From a bacterium (lineage in GTDB: Bacteria; Pseudomonadota; Alphaproteobacteria; Micavibrionales; UBA2020), in NCBI GenBank assembly GCA_029945425.1, contig JAQSDV010000002.1:186001-250000 (forward strand): 64,000 nt of DNA. The letters run 5' to 3'. The notes beneath the pieces are model-generated. The model worked only from the letters and a program-made list of their open reading frames with translations. It was not told the DNA's origin and searched no databases. Positions 27,515 to 35,568 of this stretch are shown here, in pieces (position 1 is the first letter of the stretch; each line of letters begins with the position of its first letter). Both the position numbers and the translations under genes were made by a program.

Positions 27515-28710
27515 GCGGATTTCTTGATGCCCTTGCCGTCCTGCATCGGCTGGCTCTGGCCCTTGATCAGCGTCACGAAGTTGTCGAACAGGTAATCGCT
27601 GTCCTGCGGGCCGGGCGATGCCTCGGGGTGGTACTGGACGGAGAACGCGGGCTTGTCATGCACGCGCAGGCCTTCGTTCGATCCGTCGAACAGGCTGATA
27701 TGCGTGACGCTGACATTGCTCGGCAGCGTTGCGGGCATCACGTGGAAACCGTGGTTCTGGCTGGTGATTTCCACCTTGCCGGTTTCGAGGTTTTTTACGG
27801 GATGGTTCGCGCCGCGGTGGCCGAAGGCAAATTTCTCCGTCTTGCCGCCCAATGCAATGGCGAGCATCTGGTGGCCGAGGCAGATACCGAAGATCGGCTT
27901 TTCCGCCTGCAGAATTTTCTCGATCACTGGAACAGCGTAAACGCCGGTCGCCGCAGGGTCGCCGGGGCCGTTTGACAGGAACACGCCGTCTGGGCGCAAG
28001 GCCAGAATATCTTCGGCGGAGGTGTCGCAAGGCACGACGGTCAGGCGCATGCCGCGCTCGCACAAGCGGCGCAGGATGTTGCGCTTCACGCCGTAATCGA
28101 CGACGACGACATGGTAATAAACATCGGCGGGGGTCTGGAATTTTGCGGCCTTCGCGTCCCAGCCGCCTTCAGTCCAGGCATAGATGTTTTTCGTGCTGAC
28201 GGTCTTGGCGATATCGAGGCCGTTCATGTCGGGCAGGGCGCGTACCTGCTGCTTCAGGTCGTCAATGCTGATTTTGTCTTCCCCGAAGAAATGAATGATG
28301 CCGTTCTGCGACCCATGTTCGCGCAAGTGGTGGGTCAGCGCGCGGGTATCGATGCCGCAGATGCCGGTCAGTTTGTTTTCGATCAGCCAGTCGTTGAAAT
28401 GCGTTTCCGCGCGGTAGCTGGCGGGGCCGGTGATGTCGGCGCGCAGAATGACGCCATTGGCGAACGGCGCGTCTGCTTCCTGATCGTCTTCGTTGGTGCC
28501 GACGTTGCCGATATGGGGGAAGGTAAAGGTGATGATCTGGCCCGCATAGGACGGGTCGGTCATGATTTCCTGATAACCGGTCATCGAGGTGTTGAAGCAA
28601 ACCTCCCCGCCCGTGGTACCCGCAGCGCCGATGCCCTTGCCCCAGAAAACATTGCCGTCCGCTAGCACAAGAACCGCGGTTGCGTGAGGGGGCACCTGGG
28701 GTGAAAACAT
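27511..28710 (-). CDS. carA: Carbamoyl-phosphate synthase small subunit
   Basis: Glutaminase subunit that feeds ammonia to CarB. The N-terminal half carries the CarA signature (VLADGNVFWGKGIGAAG, CFNTSMTGYQEIMTDPSYAGQI); the C-terminal class I amidotransferase domain has the nucleophile Cys in IFGICLGHQM and the His-Glu pair in QYHPEASPGPQD. I chose MFSPQVPP at 28710, preceded by AGGGA; the upstream ATG at 28767 adds 19 non-conserved residues. Length is then 399 residues. It overlaps the first MFS/spermidine-synthase-like gene by 4 bases and is divergent from the GatB/YqeY gene. Confidence 0.95.
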   Translation of the reverse strand: MFSPQVPPHATAVLVLADGNVFWGKGIGAAGTTGGEVCFNTSMTGYQEIMTDPSYAGQIITFTFPHIGNVGTNEDDQEADAPFANGVILRADITGPASYRAETHFNDWLIENKLTGICGIDTRALTHHLREHGSQNGIIHFFGEDKISIDDLKQQVRALPDMNGLDIAKTVSTKNIYAWTEGGWDAKAAKFQTPADVYYHVVVVDYGVKRNILRRLCERGMRLTVVPCDTSAEDILALRPDGVFLSNGPGDPAATGVYAVPVIEKILQAEKPIFGICLGHQMLAIALGGKTEKFAFGHRGANHPVKNLETGKVEITSQNHGFHVMPATLPSNVSVTHISLFDGSNEGLRVHDKPAFSVQYHPEASPGPQDSDYLFDNFVTLIKGQSQPMQDGKGIKKSA

Positions 28711-28802
28711 GATTTTCCCTGACTTATTGGCGTGTTGTAATATTATATTGCTTGGAATAGCATACATGCCAGATCGATGCCATTAAAAAGCAGGTAAAAA
28801 CA

Positions 28803-29261
28803 ATGCTCAGGAACGAGTTTTCGGAACGGCTCAAGCAGGCGCAGTTTGCCCGGGACGAGCTGACAGTTGGAACATTACGTCTAATCATCGCCGCGATGAA
28901 AGACCGCGATATTGCAGCCAGATCCAAGGGCAACTGGGACGGCATCAAGGATGACGAAATCCTCGCCATGATGGCGTCGATGATCAAGCAGCGCCATGAG
29001 TCGATCAAGATGTATGAACTTGGCAAGCGCCAAGACCTCGCCGACCGCGAGACGAGCGAAATCCGCATCATCGAAGGTTTTATGCCCAAGCAGCTGACCG
29101 AAGACGAAGTCAAGAAAATGATTGAAGGGTTGCTGAAAGACATGGGCGCATCCGGCCTGAAAGACATGGGCCGCGTGATGGCAGAGATGAAAACCAAATA
29201 CGCAGGCCAGCTGGACTTTTCCAAGGCCAGCGGCTGGGTCAAGGAGAAGCTGACGGGATGA
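28803..29261 (+). CDS. GatB/YqeY domain protein
   Basis: A 152-residue protein of the YqeY family, related to the tRNA-binding tail of amidotransferase GatB. Typical blocks: TVGTLRLIIAAMKDRDIAAR, DDEILAMMASMIKQRHESIKMYELGKRQDLADRE, EIRIIEGFMPKQLTEDEV and GRVMAEMKTKYAGQLDFSKAS. It may have a tRNA-related role, but this is not established. It is divergent from carA, a common alphaproteobacterial arrangement, and overlaps the FkbM methyltransferase gene by ATGA. AGG lies eight bases before the ATG. Confidence 0.92.
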   Translation: MLRNEFSERLKQAQFARDELTVGTLRLIIAAMKDRDIAARSKGNWDGIKDDEILAMMASMIKQRHESIKMYELGKRQDLADRETSEIRIIEGFMPKQLTEDEVKKMIEGLLKDMGASGLKDMGRVMAEMKTKYAGQLDFSKASGWVKEKLTG

Positions 29262-30007
29262 GCGCGGAACCGCAACCACAACCTAGCCATGTCGGCAGCG
29301 TTCAGGGACGCTACGGCAAGGTGTCGTTCTTCAACACCGACCGCTATATCGGCCAGTCTTTCCAGCACTACGGCGAATACAATTCCGAAGAAACGGAATA
29401 CGTCGTCGGCCTTGCGCGTAAAATGGGCAAGGACAAGATCGTGCTGGATATCGGCGCGAATATCGGCGCGATTTCGCAGGCGTTGGAACATAACGGTTTC
29501 ACGGTCGAGGCGTTTGAGCCGCAGCCGGAGGTATTCGGCCTGCTGCAACAGAACATCAAGGGAAAATGCCACAACATCGCGCTCGCCAGCCGCGCGGGCA
29601 TGACCGTCATGCCGAAAATCCGTTATGACGAAGTGAACAATTTCGGCGGTTTTTCCATCGGCACGACCAGCAAATCAAACGGGTCGATCGATGTGAAGGT
29701 GCAGACGCTGGACAGCTTTAACTACCAGAATGTCGGCCTCATCAAGATCGACGTCGAGGGGTTCGAGGAAGAGGTTTTGCGCGGCGCGGTCGACACGATC
29801 AAGCGTTGCAGCCCCATCCTGTATCTTGAGGACGACAGGGACGACAAGAGCGTCAGCCTGCATAAATTCCTGACCCAGATCGGGTATATGTGGCACCTGC
29901 ATTACCCGCCGCTCTACAGCCCGAAAAACTTCTTCGGCAAGCAGGAGAACATCTGGGGCAAGGATTTCGTGAGCAAGAACATTGTTTGCGTAAAAAGCCC
30001 TTTATAA
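29258..30007 (+). CDS. FkbM-family methyltransferase
   Basis: A 249-residue SAM-dependent methyltransferase. Motif I is VLDIGANIGAISQAL (about residues 65-79), followed by VEAFEPQPEVFGLL and the FkbM signature LIKIDVEGFEEEVLRGA. Family members methylate sugars or polyketides in O-antigen, glycan or secondary metabolite routes; the substrate here is unknown. The start overlaps the YqeY-like stop codon (ATGA), so the two are cotranscribed. The N-terminus has no signal peptide. No glycosyltransferase cluster is nearby. Confidence 0.85.
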   Translation: MSAEPQPQPSHVGSVQGRYGKVSFFNTDRYIGQSFQHYGEYNSEETEYVVGLARKMGKDKIVLDIGANIGAISQALEHNGFTVEAFEPQPEVFGLLQQNIKGKCHNIALASRAGMTVMPKIRYDEVNNFGGFSIGTTSKSNGSIDVKVQTLDSFNYQNVGLIKIDVEGFEEEVLRGAVDTIKRCSPILYLEDDRDDKSVSLHKFLTQIGYMWHLHYPPLYSPKNFFGKQENIWGKDFVSKNIVCVKSPL

Positions 30008-30034
30008 TCAGCCGGTTAATATTTAACATAACAA

Positions 30035-30063
30035 TTGACATTCCTGCGCCGCCGCCGTAAATT
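30035..30063 (+). promoter_or_regulatory. Probable promoter of the ankyrin operon
   Basis: TTGACA (30035-30040), a 17-base spacer and TAAATT (30058-30063), 27 bases before the first ankyrin ATG. The -10 matches only four of six consensus bases. Confidence 0.55.
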
Positions 30064-30090
30064 ATCCCATGATTTACAGCAGGGATCGCC

Positions 30091-31065
30091 ATGACACTTC
30101 CCGACGCCTTTAACACCGATACGCCTGCAGGCCAGTTGCGCCTCGCCGTGCGCGTGGAAGGCACGGAACGGCTGGAGGCGCTGCTCGCCCTGAAACCCGA
30201 CCGCGCGATGATGACGAAGCCGATGCAGGATGCCGTGGCGTCCGGACGCGCCGATCTGGCCGAACTGTTTCTCAAGGCTGGTGCGAACCCCGATGCGACG
30301 CGCAACGCAAAAGGCAGTTTGCTGTTGCAGGCGGTTGTCGCGCGGGATGAAAAAATGGTGGCGGTGCTGCTGGCGGGCGGGGCGAACCCGAACAAGCGCG
30401 ATGTAACGCAGATCACCCCCTTGCGCGCTGCGATGTCGGCGCAGAACCTGACACTGGTAAAAATGCTGCTGGCTGCCGGGGCCGATCCCTATGCCCTGAG
30501 CCTGACGCGCGACGGCAAACGCACGGATCAGGACCGCGATTTCGCGCAGATGCAGACCCCGGAAATCGCAGGCGCGGTGGAGACCGAGGCAGAGCGTTTC
30601 GCGATTAATAAATTCGCGCTGGCCGGTGATTACGACGCGCTTGAGGAGTTGCTGAAGCGCGGCCTGCCACCCGACAGCCACGATCATAGCGGATCAACCG
30701 CGCTGATTAACGCCGTGACATCGGGCAGCCCGAAAATCGTCAAGCTGCTGTTGTCCTGCAAGGCCAACCCAAACCTCGCCAGCCGTGACGGCACCGAGTT
30801 GCCGCTGCATGAGGCGTTAAAGAAGCGTGACCTGCGCAGCGTCATCGCCCTCGCGCAGGCGGGCGCGCGTTCCGATGTGCCGGATGCGTCGGGAAAAACC
30901 GCGCTGCAACTGGCCGAAGAAACCAAAAGCTATGACCTGCTGGAACCCGTGCGCAAGCAAAGGGCGCGGGAAGTGAACGAATTTGTCAGCAGCATGACCC
31001 ATACGACGCGCACCGTTTCTGCACCCAATGTAGCAACCTTCCGCAAGAAGGGTGCAACGCGATGA
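30091..31065 (+). CDS. Ankyrin-repeat protein, first of three tandem
   Basis: A 324-residue protein with about seven ankyrin-type units, for example DLAELFLKAGANPDATRNAK, MVAVLLAGGANPNKRDV, SGSTALINAVTSGSPKIVKLLLSC and GKTALQLAEETKSYDLLEPV. A middle stretch (RTDQDRDFAQMQTPEIAGAVETEAERFAINKF, in parts) is also present in the two following genes. The tail reads SAPNVATFRKKGATR, part of a shared C-terminal motif. The stop overlaps the next start (ATGA). Partner and location unknown; no signal peptide. Confidence 0.88.
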   Translation: MTLPDAFNTDTPAGQLRLAVRVEGTERLEALLALKPDRAMMTKPMQDAVASGRADLAELFLKAGANPDATRNAKGSLLLQAVVARDEKMVAVLLAGGANPNKRDVTQITPLRAAMSAQNLTLVKMLLAAGADPYALSLTRDGKRTDQDRDFAQMQTPEIAGAVETEAERFAINKFALAGDYDALEELLKRGLPPDSHDHSGSTALINAVTSGSPKIVKLLLSCKANPNLASRDGTELPLHEALKKRDLRSVIALAQAGARSDVPDASGKTALQLAEETKSYDLLEPVRKQRAREVNEFVSSMTHTTRTVSAPNVATFRKKGATR

Positions 31066-32291
31066 TACGCAAGCCCGCCAAGACGTTCAACACCGTCGCA
31101 CCCGCAACCCTGCACAGCGCAGTCGCCAGCAACGACATGAAGGCAGTCGAGCGGTTCTTGTTGAAACTAACCCAGGTCAACCGGCGGGACGCTTTGGGCC
31201 GCACGCCGCTGATGATCGCGGCGCGTCACGGGCTTCCCGGCATGACGCAATTCCTGCTGACGAACGGCGCTGATGTGCATGCAGTGGACAACGAAGGCCT
31301 GACGGCCCTGAACCACGTTTTCCCGCCCGAGAAATTTGCGCAAGCGCGCACCACCGAACCGTTCGTTGTGGGGATACTTCTGGGGCATGGCGCGGATGCA
31401 TCGGCGATCCTGCGCGGGCCTGAAAATATCGCGCGTCCGGAAAATATTGCGCTCGTCGTCGGCGAAATTATCACACGCGGCATGACATCGACCCTGCGCG
31501 GCATGATCGACAAGGGGCTTGATGTGACCCTGAACGACAAGGGCGATGCGCCGTTTCTGGTCGCGGCGACGGATACCGGCAACGAGGCAATGGTCGCGCT
31601 GTTGCTCGCCAGCGGCGGGCGCATCAATGCTGCCGGCGCGTCTGGACGCACGGCGTTGTGGGCGGCAATCGCCAGCGAAGACGTCGATCTGGTCAACATG
31701 GTGCTGGATGCTGGCGCGGATACGCGCGCGACAGCGTGGAAACAGGTTTCGGGCAAGCAAATGTCTGATCTGGAATACTCGCGCATGAGCACGCCGGAGA
31801 TTTCGGCAGCCGTCAGCGCGGCCGCCCGCAAGTTCGAGGTCAACCAGGCCGCCTTTACCGGCGATGCCGCCAAGCTGGAAGAATTGCTCAAAGACCGCGT
31901 GCCGATGGAAACGGTCGATATGCATGGTTATACACCGCTGCAGCACGCGATCCGTGAATCCCATCTGGATGCCGTCAAGGTTCTGATAAAATACGGCGCG
32001 TTGCTGAACAATCCCGGCGTCGGCGAACTTCCCCTCCACGCCGCCATCCGCAAGGGCGAAGCGGAGGTTGTACGCGCGTTGCTGGAGGCTGGCGCCAGCG
32101 CGATTTTGAAATCCTATAGCGGCAAGGACGCGCTGGATATCGCGCAGAAGATAAAGAAAAAAACGATGCTTCATCTCGTTGAACCCTATTACGCCCATGA
32201 AAAGGGCGTGGCCGTGAAACAGGCCATCGGGCTGAACGGCAGCGTCGCCGCACCCCAGACCGCACGTTTCCGGAAAGCACCGACGCCATGA
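31062..32291 (+). CDS. Ankyrin-repeat protein, second of three tandem
   Basis: A 409-residue protein with about nine ankyrin-type units (DALGRTPLMIAARHGLPGMT, GRTALWAAIASEDVDLVNMV, HGYTPLQHAIRESHLDAVKV, and others). Like its neighbours it contains a linker 'LEYSRMSTPEISAAVSAAA' followed by FEVNQAAFTGD, which appears as QMQTPEIAGAV...INKFALAGD in the first gene. The C-terminus AAPQTARFRKAPTP fits the shared motif. It overlaps both neighbours by 4 bases, so the three proteins are likely made together, perhaps as one complex; that is inference. Confidence 0.88.
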   Translation: MIRKPAKTFNTVAPATLHSAVASNDMKAVERFLLKLTQVNRRDALGRTPLMIAARHGLPGMTQFLLTNGADVHAVDNEGLTALNHVFPPEKFAQARTTEPFVVGILLGHGADASAILRGPENIARPENIALVVGEIITRGMTSTLRGMIDKGLDVTLNDKGDAPFLVAATDTGNEAMVALLLASGGRINAAGASGRTALWAAIASEDVDLVNMVLDAGADTRATAWKQVSGKQMSDLEYSRMSTPEISAAVSAAARKFEVNQAAFTGDAAKLEELLKDRVPMETVDMHGYTPLQHAIRESHLDAVKVLIKYGALLNNPGVGELPLHAAIRKGEAEVVRALLEAGASAILKSYSGKDALDIAQKIKKKTMLHLVEPYYAHEKGVAVKQAIGLNGSVAAPQTARFRKAPTP

Positions 32292-33160
32292 CGACCCCCA
32301 TCAACATATCGCCGCAGGCTGCGGCGACGTTCATGAAGAATTCGATACGCAACGGAAATATTGAGGCTCTGGGTACGTTGCTGTTTATCGATAAATTGAG
32401 CCCGAATGCCGCCGTCAATGGCAGCCCCATGCTGCACGAGGCAGCGAAGATTGAAAACGACCGCGCGATTTCCATGCTGCTGCAGGCAGGCGCAGAAGTG
32501 AACGGGGTGGACGGGCATGGGCATTCCCCGCTGCGCATCGCGATCAAATCCGGCAACGGCGTGTCGGTCAAAAAACTGTTGGCCGCAGGCGCAGACCCCA
32601 TGGCCTCCGCGCGCGAGGATGACGGCACCGAGCCGACCGACGAAGCGATTGCCTACCGCTACGGCAGCGATGTCGCCCATGCTGTCGCCATGGCTGTCGA
32701 TCGTTACCGCATTAATGATTATGTACTGAAGGGAAAATCAGAGGAGCTGGAAAGCTACCTTAAAAAAGGCGTCGAGCCGGATACCTTCGACCGCTTCGGC
32801 AAAACCGCGCTGATGGAGGCGGTGGAGAAGGGCGCAGCAGGCGATACCGAGGTTTTGCTGAAACACAAAGCCGACCCGAATATCGCGACTTCGGCGGGCG
32901 AAACCGCGATGCACATAGCCGCCGCAGGCCGCGACGATACGCTGATTGAAAAGCTGTACAGGGCGGGCGGCAAGATGAACGTCAAGACCGCCGAAGGGTT
33001 AACACCGCTTCAAATCGCCGAACGCCACGGCAACCGCCCCGTCATGAACGCGATCCGCAAACACCTGCTGCAGGAAGAACTGGCACTGGCAACAGCCGCC
33101 ACGCGCACGAGCAAGCCTGTCGCCGCGCCAAAGACCGCAAGGTTCGGGCGTAAGCCTTAA
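32288..33160 (+). CDS. Ankyrin-repeat protein, third of three tandem
   Basis: A 290-residue protein with about six ankyrin-type units (GHSPLRIAIKSGNGVSVKK, GKTALMEAVEKGAAGDTEV, GETAMHIAAAGRDDTLIEK, GLTPLQIAERHGNRPVM). The same linker region (EAIAYRYGSDVAHAVAMAVDRYRINDYVLKG, in parts) sits in the middle as in the other two. It ends AAPKTARFGRKP, the cleanest form of the shared tail. The stop codon overlaps the convergent gene 33157-33645 by 4 bases. Confidence 0.88.
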   Translation: MTTPINISPQAAATFMKNSIRNGNIEALGTLLFIDKLSPNAAVNGSPMLHEAAKIENDRAISMLLQAGAEVNGVDGHGHSPLRIAIKSGNGVSVKKLLAAGADPMASAREDDGTEPTDEAIAYRYGSDVAHAVAMAVDRYRINDYVLKGKSEELESYLKKGVEPDTFDRFGKTALMEAVEKGAAGDTEVLLKHKADPNIATSAGETAMHIAAAGRDDTLIEKLYRAGGKMNVKTAEGLTPLQIAERHGNRPVMNAIRKHLLQEELALATAATRTSKPVAAPKTARFGRKP

Positions 33161-33645
33161 ACCGCCGGGCCTTTTTTAAACGGGTTGCCGGCATCCAGCG
33201 GGCCGGGTTTTTTGGGTTCCGGTGCGGGGGCGGGTTCGTTGGACATGATGCTGACTATGGCCTTGAAGATTTCCTTGCCGCTCTTGATCTGGGTGTCGTC
33301 GAGTTTCGACAGCGCTTCGTACAAGGGGGCCAGTTCCGTCAGGCTCTTGGCATTGAATTCCGCACTCAGGGAATCTTTGCCGGATTCAATCGCGTCTTTA
33401 TGTTTCGCGAGGCGTGCGGCGGCCTTCACCAGCCATTCGTCCCAATAATCGACAAGTGCCTGTGCGTTATCCACGCCGATGGTGTTGCCGGAGGCTGCGA
33501 AGCCGTCGCGCTTGGTCGTCCAGCGATCGAACCAGTTCACGCCCATTTCGAAATCATCGGCGATATCCATCTCGCGTTCCCACAATTTCATGAACTTGGC
33601 GTTGGCGGGATCGTTGAATTTATCGGACAGGGCGTTATCGGCCAT
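33157..33645 (-). CDS. Hypothetical helical protein
   Basis: A 162-residue protein of no recognised family. It looks all-helical (LMKLWEREMDIADDFEMGVNWFDRW is split by short turns) with a Trp/Asp-rich first half and a proline-rich tail, PAPAPEPKKPGPLDAGNPFKKGPAV. I chose MADNALS at 33645 because GGAG lies nine bases upstream; an earlier in-frame ATG has no Shine-Dalgarno. It faces the ankyrin operon, overlapping by 4 bases, and is divergent from dnaG, with about 115 bases between. Confidence 0.6.
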   Translation of the reverse strand: MADNALSDKFNDPANAKFMKLWEREMDIADDFEMGVNWFDRWTTKRDGFAASGNTIGVDNAQALVDYWDEWLVKAAARLAKHKDAIESGKDSLSAEFNAKSLTELAPLYEALSKLDDTQIKSGKEIFKAIVSIMSNEPAPAPEPKKPGPLDAGNPFKKGPAV

Positions 33646-33759
33646 GATGCTGGACTCCATTATGAATTTCTGAAAACGGGGTAACCATAACGTTTTTTGG
33701 AGTGGCCGCAAGCCTGAATCTTGTTGCGGGGCTTGGCAATCCTATCTAAAACTCTCGTT

Positions 33760-35562
33760 ATGTCGCTCCCGAAGGCCTTTGTTGAAGAACTGCGCGCCCG
33801 CGTCCAGCTGTCCGATATTGTCGGCAAGCGGACGAAGCTGACGCGCGCCGGTCGGGAATTCAAGGGCTGTTGCCCTTTTCATAAGGAAAAGACACCGTCC
33901 TTTACCGTTAACGACGCGAAGGGGTTTTACCACTGCTTCGGCTGCGGCGCGCACGGGGACAGCATCGGCTTCCTGATGAACCACGACAACCTGCAATTCA
34001 TGGAGGCGGTGGAGCAGCTCGCCTCGCTCGCCGGCATGCCCGTCCCGAAGCCGACGAAAGAGGAAGAACAGAAGTTTAAAAAGCAGATGTCGCTGTACGA
34101 TCTGATGGACAGCGCATCCAAATTTTACGAAGCCCAGATCCACGATGTAAAGAACAAGAAAATCCTGCAATATCTTATACAACGCGGGCTTACTGTAGAT
34201 ACGATCAGAAGTTTCCGCCTCGGTTTCTCGACCGATGACGCCGGCTTAAAGCAGCACCTTGAGAAAGCGGGCTACAAGATTGAAGAAATGATGGAAGCAG
34301 GGCTGTTCCGCGAGTCCGAACGCAAGAAGGGCGACATCTATCCGTTCTTCCGCTCGCGCGTCATGTTTCCGGTGCTGGATTTGCAGGGCAGGGTGGTCGC
34401 GTTCGGCGGTCGCGTAATGCCCGAAAGCCATGGCGGGCCTCCCGATAAATCGGCTCCCAAATACGTCAACTCGCCTGAGACGGCAATCTTCCACAAGGGC
34501 CGCAACCTCTACGGCCTGTCCCGTGCGCGCAAGGTGATCGGGGACGGCGAAACCGTGATTGTTGTCGAAGGCTATATGGACGTCATTGCGCTGGTGCAGG
34601 CGGGTTTCCGTGCCGCCGTTGCGCCCTTGGGAACCGCACTTACGGAAAGTCAGATCGAGGAATTGTGGAAGGTGATGCCGGAAGGCAAGCGCAATCCGGT
34701 GCTTTGCTTCGACGGCGACACTGCAGGCCAGCGTGCGGCTGGACGGTCGCTGGAACGTGTTCTGCCTATCTTGAAGCCCGATTATTCTGTGAAATTTGCA
34801 TTCCTGCCGCCCGAACACGACCCCGACAGCCTGATCAAGGACGAGGGCGTTCAGGCGATGCAAAAGGTCCTCGACCAGTCGATCGGCCTCTTCGACATGA
34901 TGTGGCTGGAGGAGTCAAAAGACCGCAATTTCTCGCAGCCGGAGGGCAAGGCCGGTTTCCGCTCTGCGCTGGAAAAACGCGCCCGCCAGATATCGGATAT
35001 GTCTGTGCAGGAGTTCTTTATTCATGAAATAGGTCAAAAGGTTAGCGAAGTTTTCTTTAATAAAGGTTCACGCGAACAACAGGCCCGTCCGCAAATGCAG
35101 ACCGGCTTTTTCAAGGGCAAAAAACTTCCCCCCGGCGCACATACGCCGTACCGTCCGCTGAACGTGAAAGCGAAGCCCGTCCGCACTTCGAAACTGCTCC
35201 GGGAAAAGGCGCTGCTGGCCTGCATCATCAACTATCCGGAGCTGTTCGAAGAGTTCGGGGAGCAGCTTGGCATGGTCAATATTCCCCATGAAGGCTACGA
35301 CCAGTTGCGGCAGGTCGTAACGGCCTTTTTGGCCGGTTGGCACGAGGCGCAAGAAAATACGGGGATATACCTTGACTATCAGGCAGTTAAGAAACATCTT
35401 AATGAACTGGGTCACGGCGAGATTCTCGATGCGTTATTCGATAGTTCCCTGTATGTATATGCAGGTTTTGCCAAACCCGGACAGCCTGTCGAGATAGTGC
35501 GGCAGGGCTGGATTGAGGCGTACACGCGCGGTCAAGACAAGGACCGCTTCAAAGAGGCGTAA
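33760..35562 (+). CDS. dnaG: DNA primase
   Basis: Synthesises RNA primers at the replication fork. The CHC2 zinc finger has ligands Cys38, His41, Cys59 and Cys62 (CCPFHKEKTPSF, YHCFGCG). The TOPRIM catalytic core includes VVVEGYMDVIAL with the catalytic Glu and CFDGDTAGQRAA with the D-x-D. The C-terminal 150 residues are a DnaB-binding-type helical domain. I chose MSLPKAF at 33760; a TTG upstream is less likely. The Shine-Dalgarno is poor. rpoD follows after 6 bases, the classic dnaG-rpoD order. Confidence 0.95.
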   Translation: MSLPKAFVEELRARVQLSDIVGKRTKLTRAGREFKGCCPFHKEKTPSFTVNDAKGFYHCFGCGAHGDSIGFLMNHDNLQFMEAVEQLASLAGMPVPKPTKEEEQKFKKQMSLYDLMDSASKFYEAQIHDVKNKKILQYLIQRGLTVDTIRSFRLGFSTDDAGLKQHLEKAGYKIEEMMEAGLFRESERKKGDIYPFFRSRVMFPVLDLQGRVVAFGGRVMPESHGGPPDKSAPKYVNSPETAIFHKGRNLYGLSRARKVIGDGETVIVVEGYMDVIALVQAGFRAAVAPLGTALTESQIEELWKVMPEGKRNPVLCFDGDTAGQRAAGRSLERVLPILKPDYSVKFAFLPPEHDPDSLIKDEGVQAMQKVLDQSIGLFDMMWLEESKDRNFSQPEGKAGFRSALEKRARQISDMSVQEFFIHEIGQKVSEVFFNKGSREQQARPQMQTGFFKGKKLPPGAHTPYRPLNVKAKPVRTSKLLREKALLACIINYPELFEEFGEQLGMVNIPHEGYDQLRQVVTAFLAGWHEAQENTGIYLDYQAVKKHLNELGHGEILDALFDSSLYVYAGFAKPGQPVEIVRQGWIEAYTRGQDKDRFKEA

Positions 35563-35568
35563 TACCGA

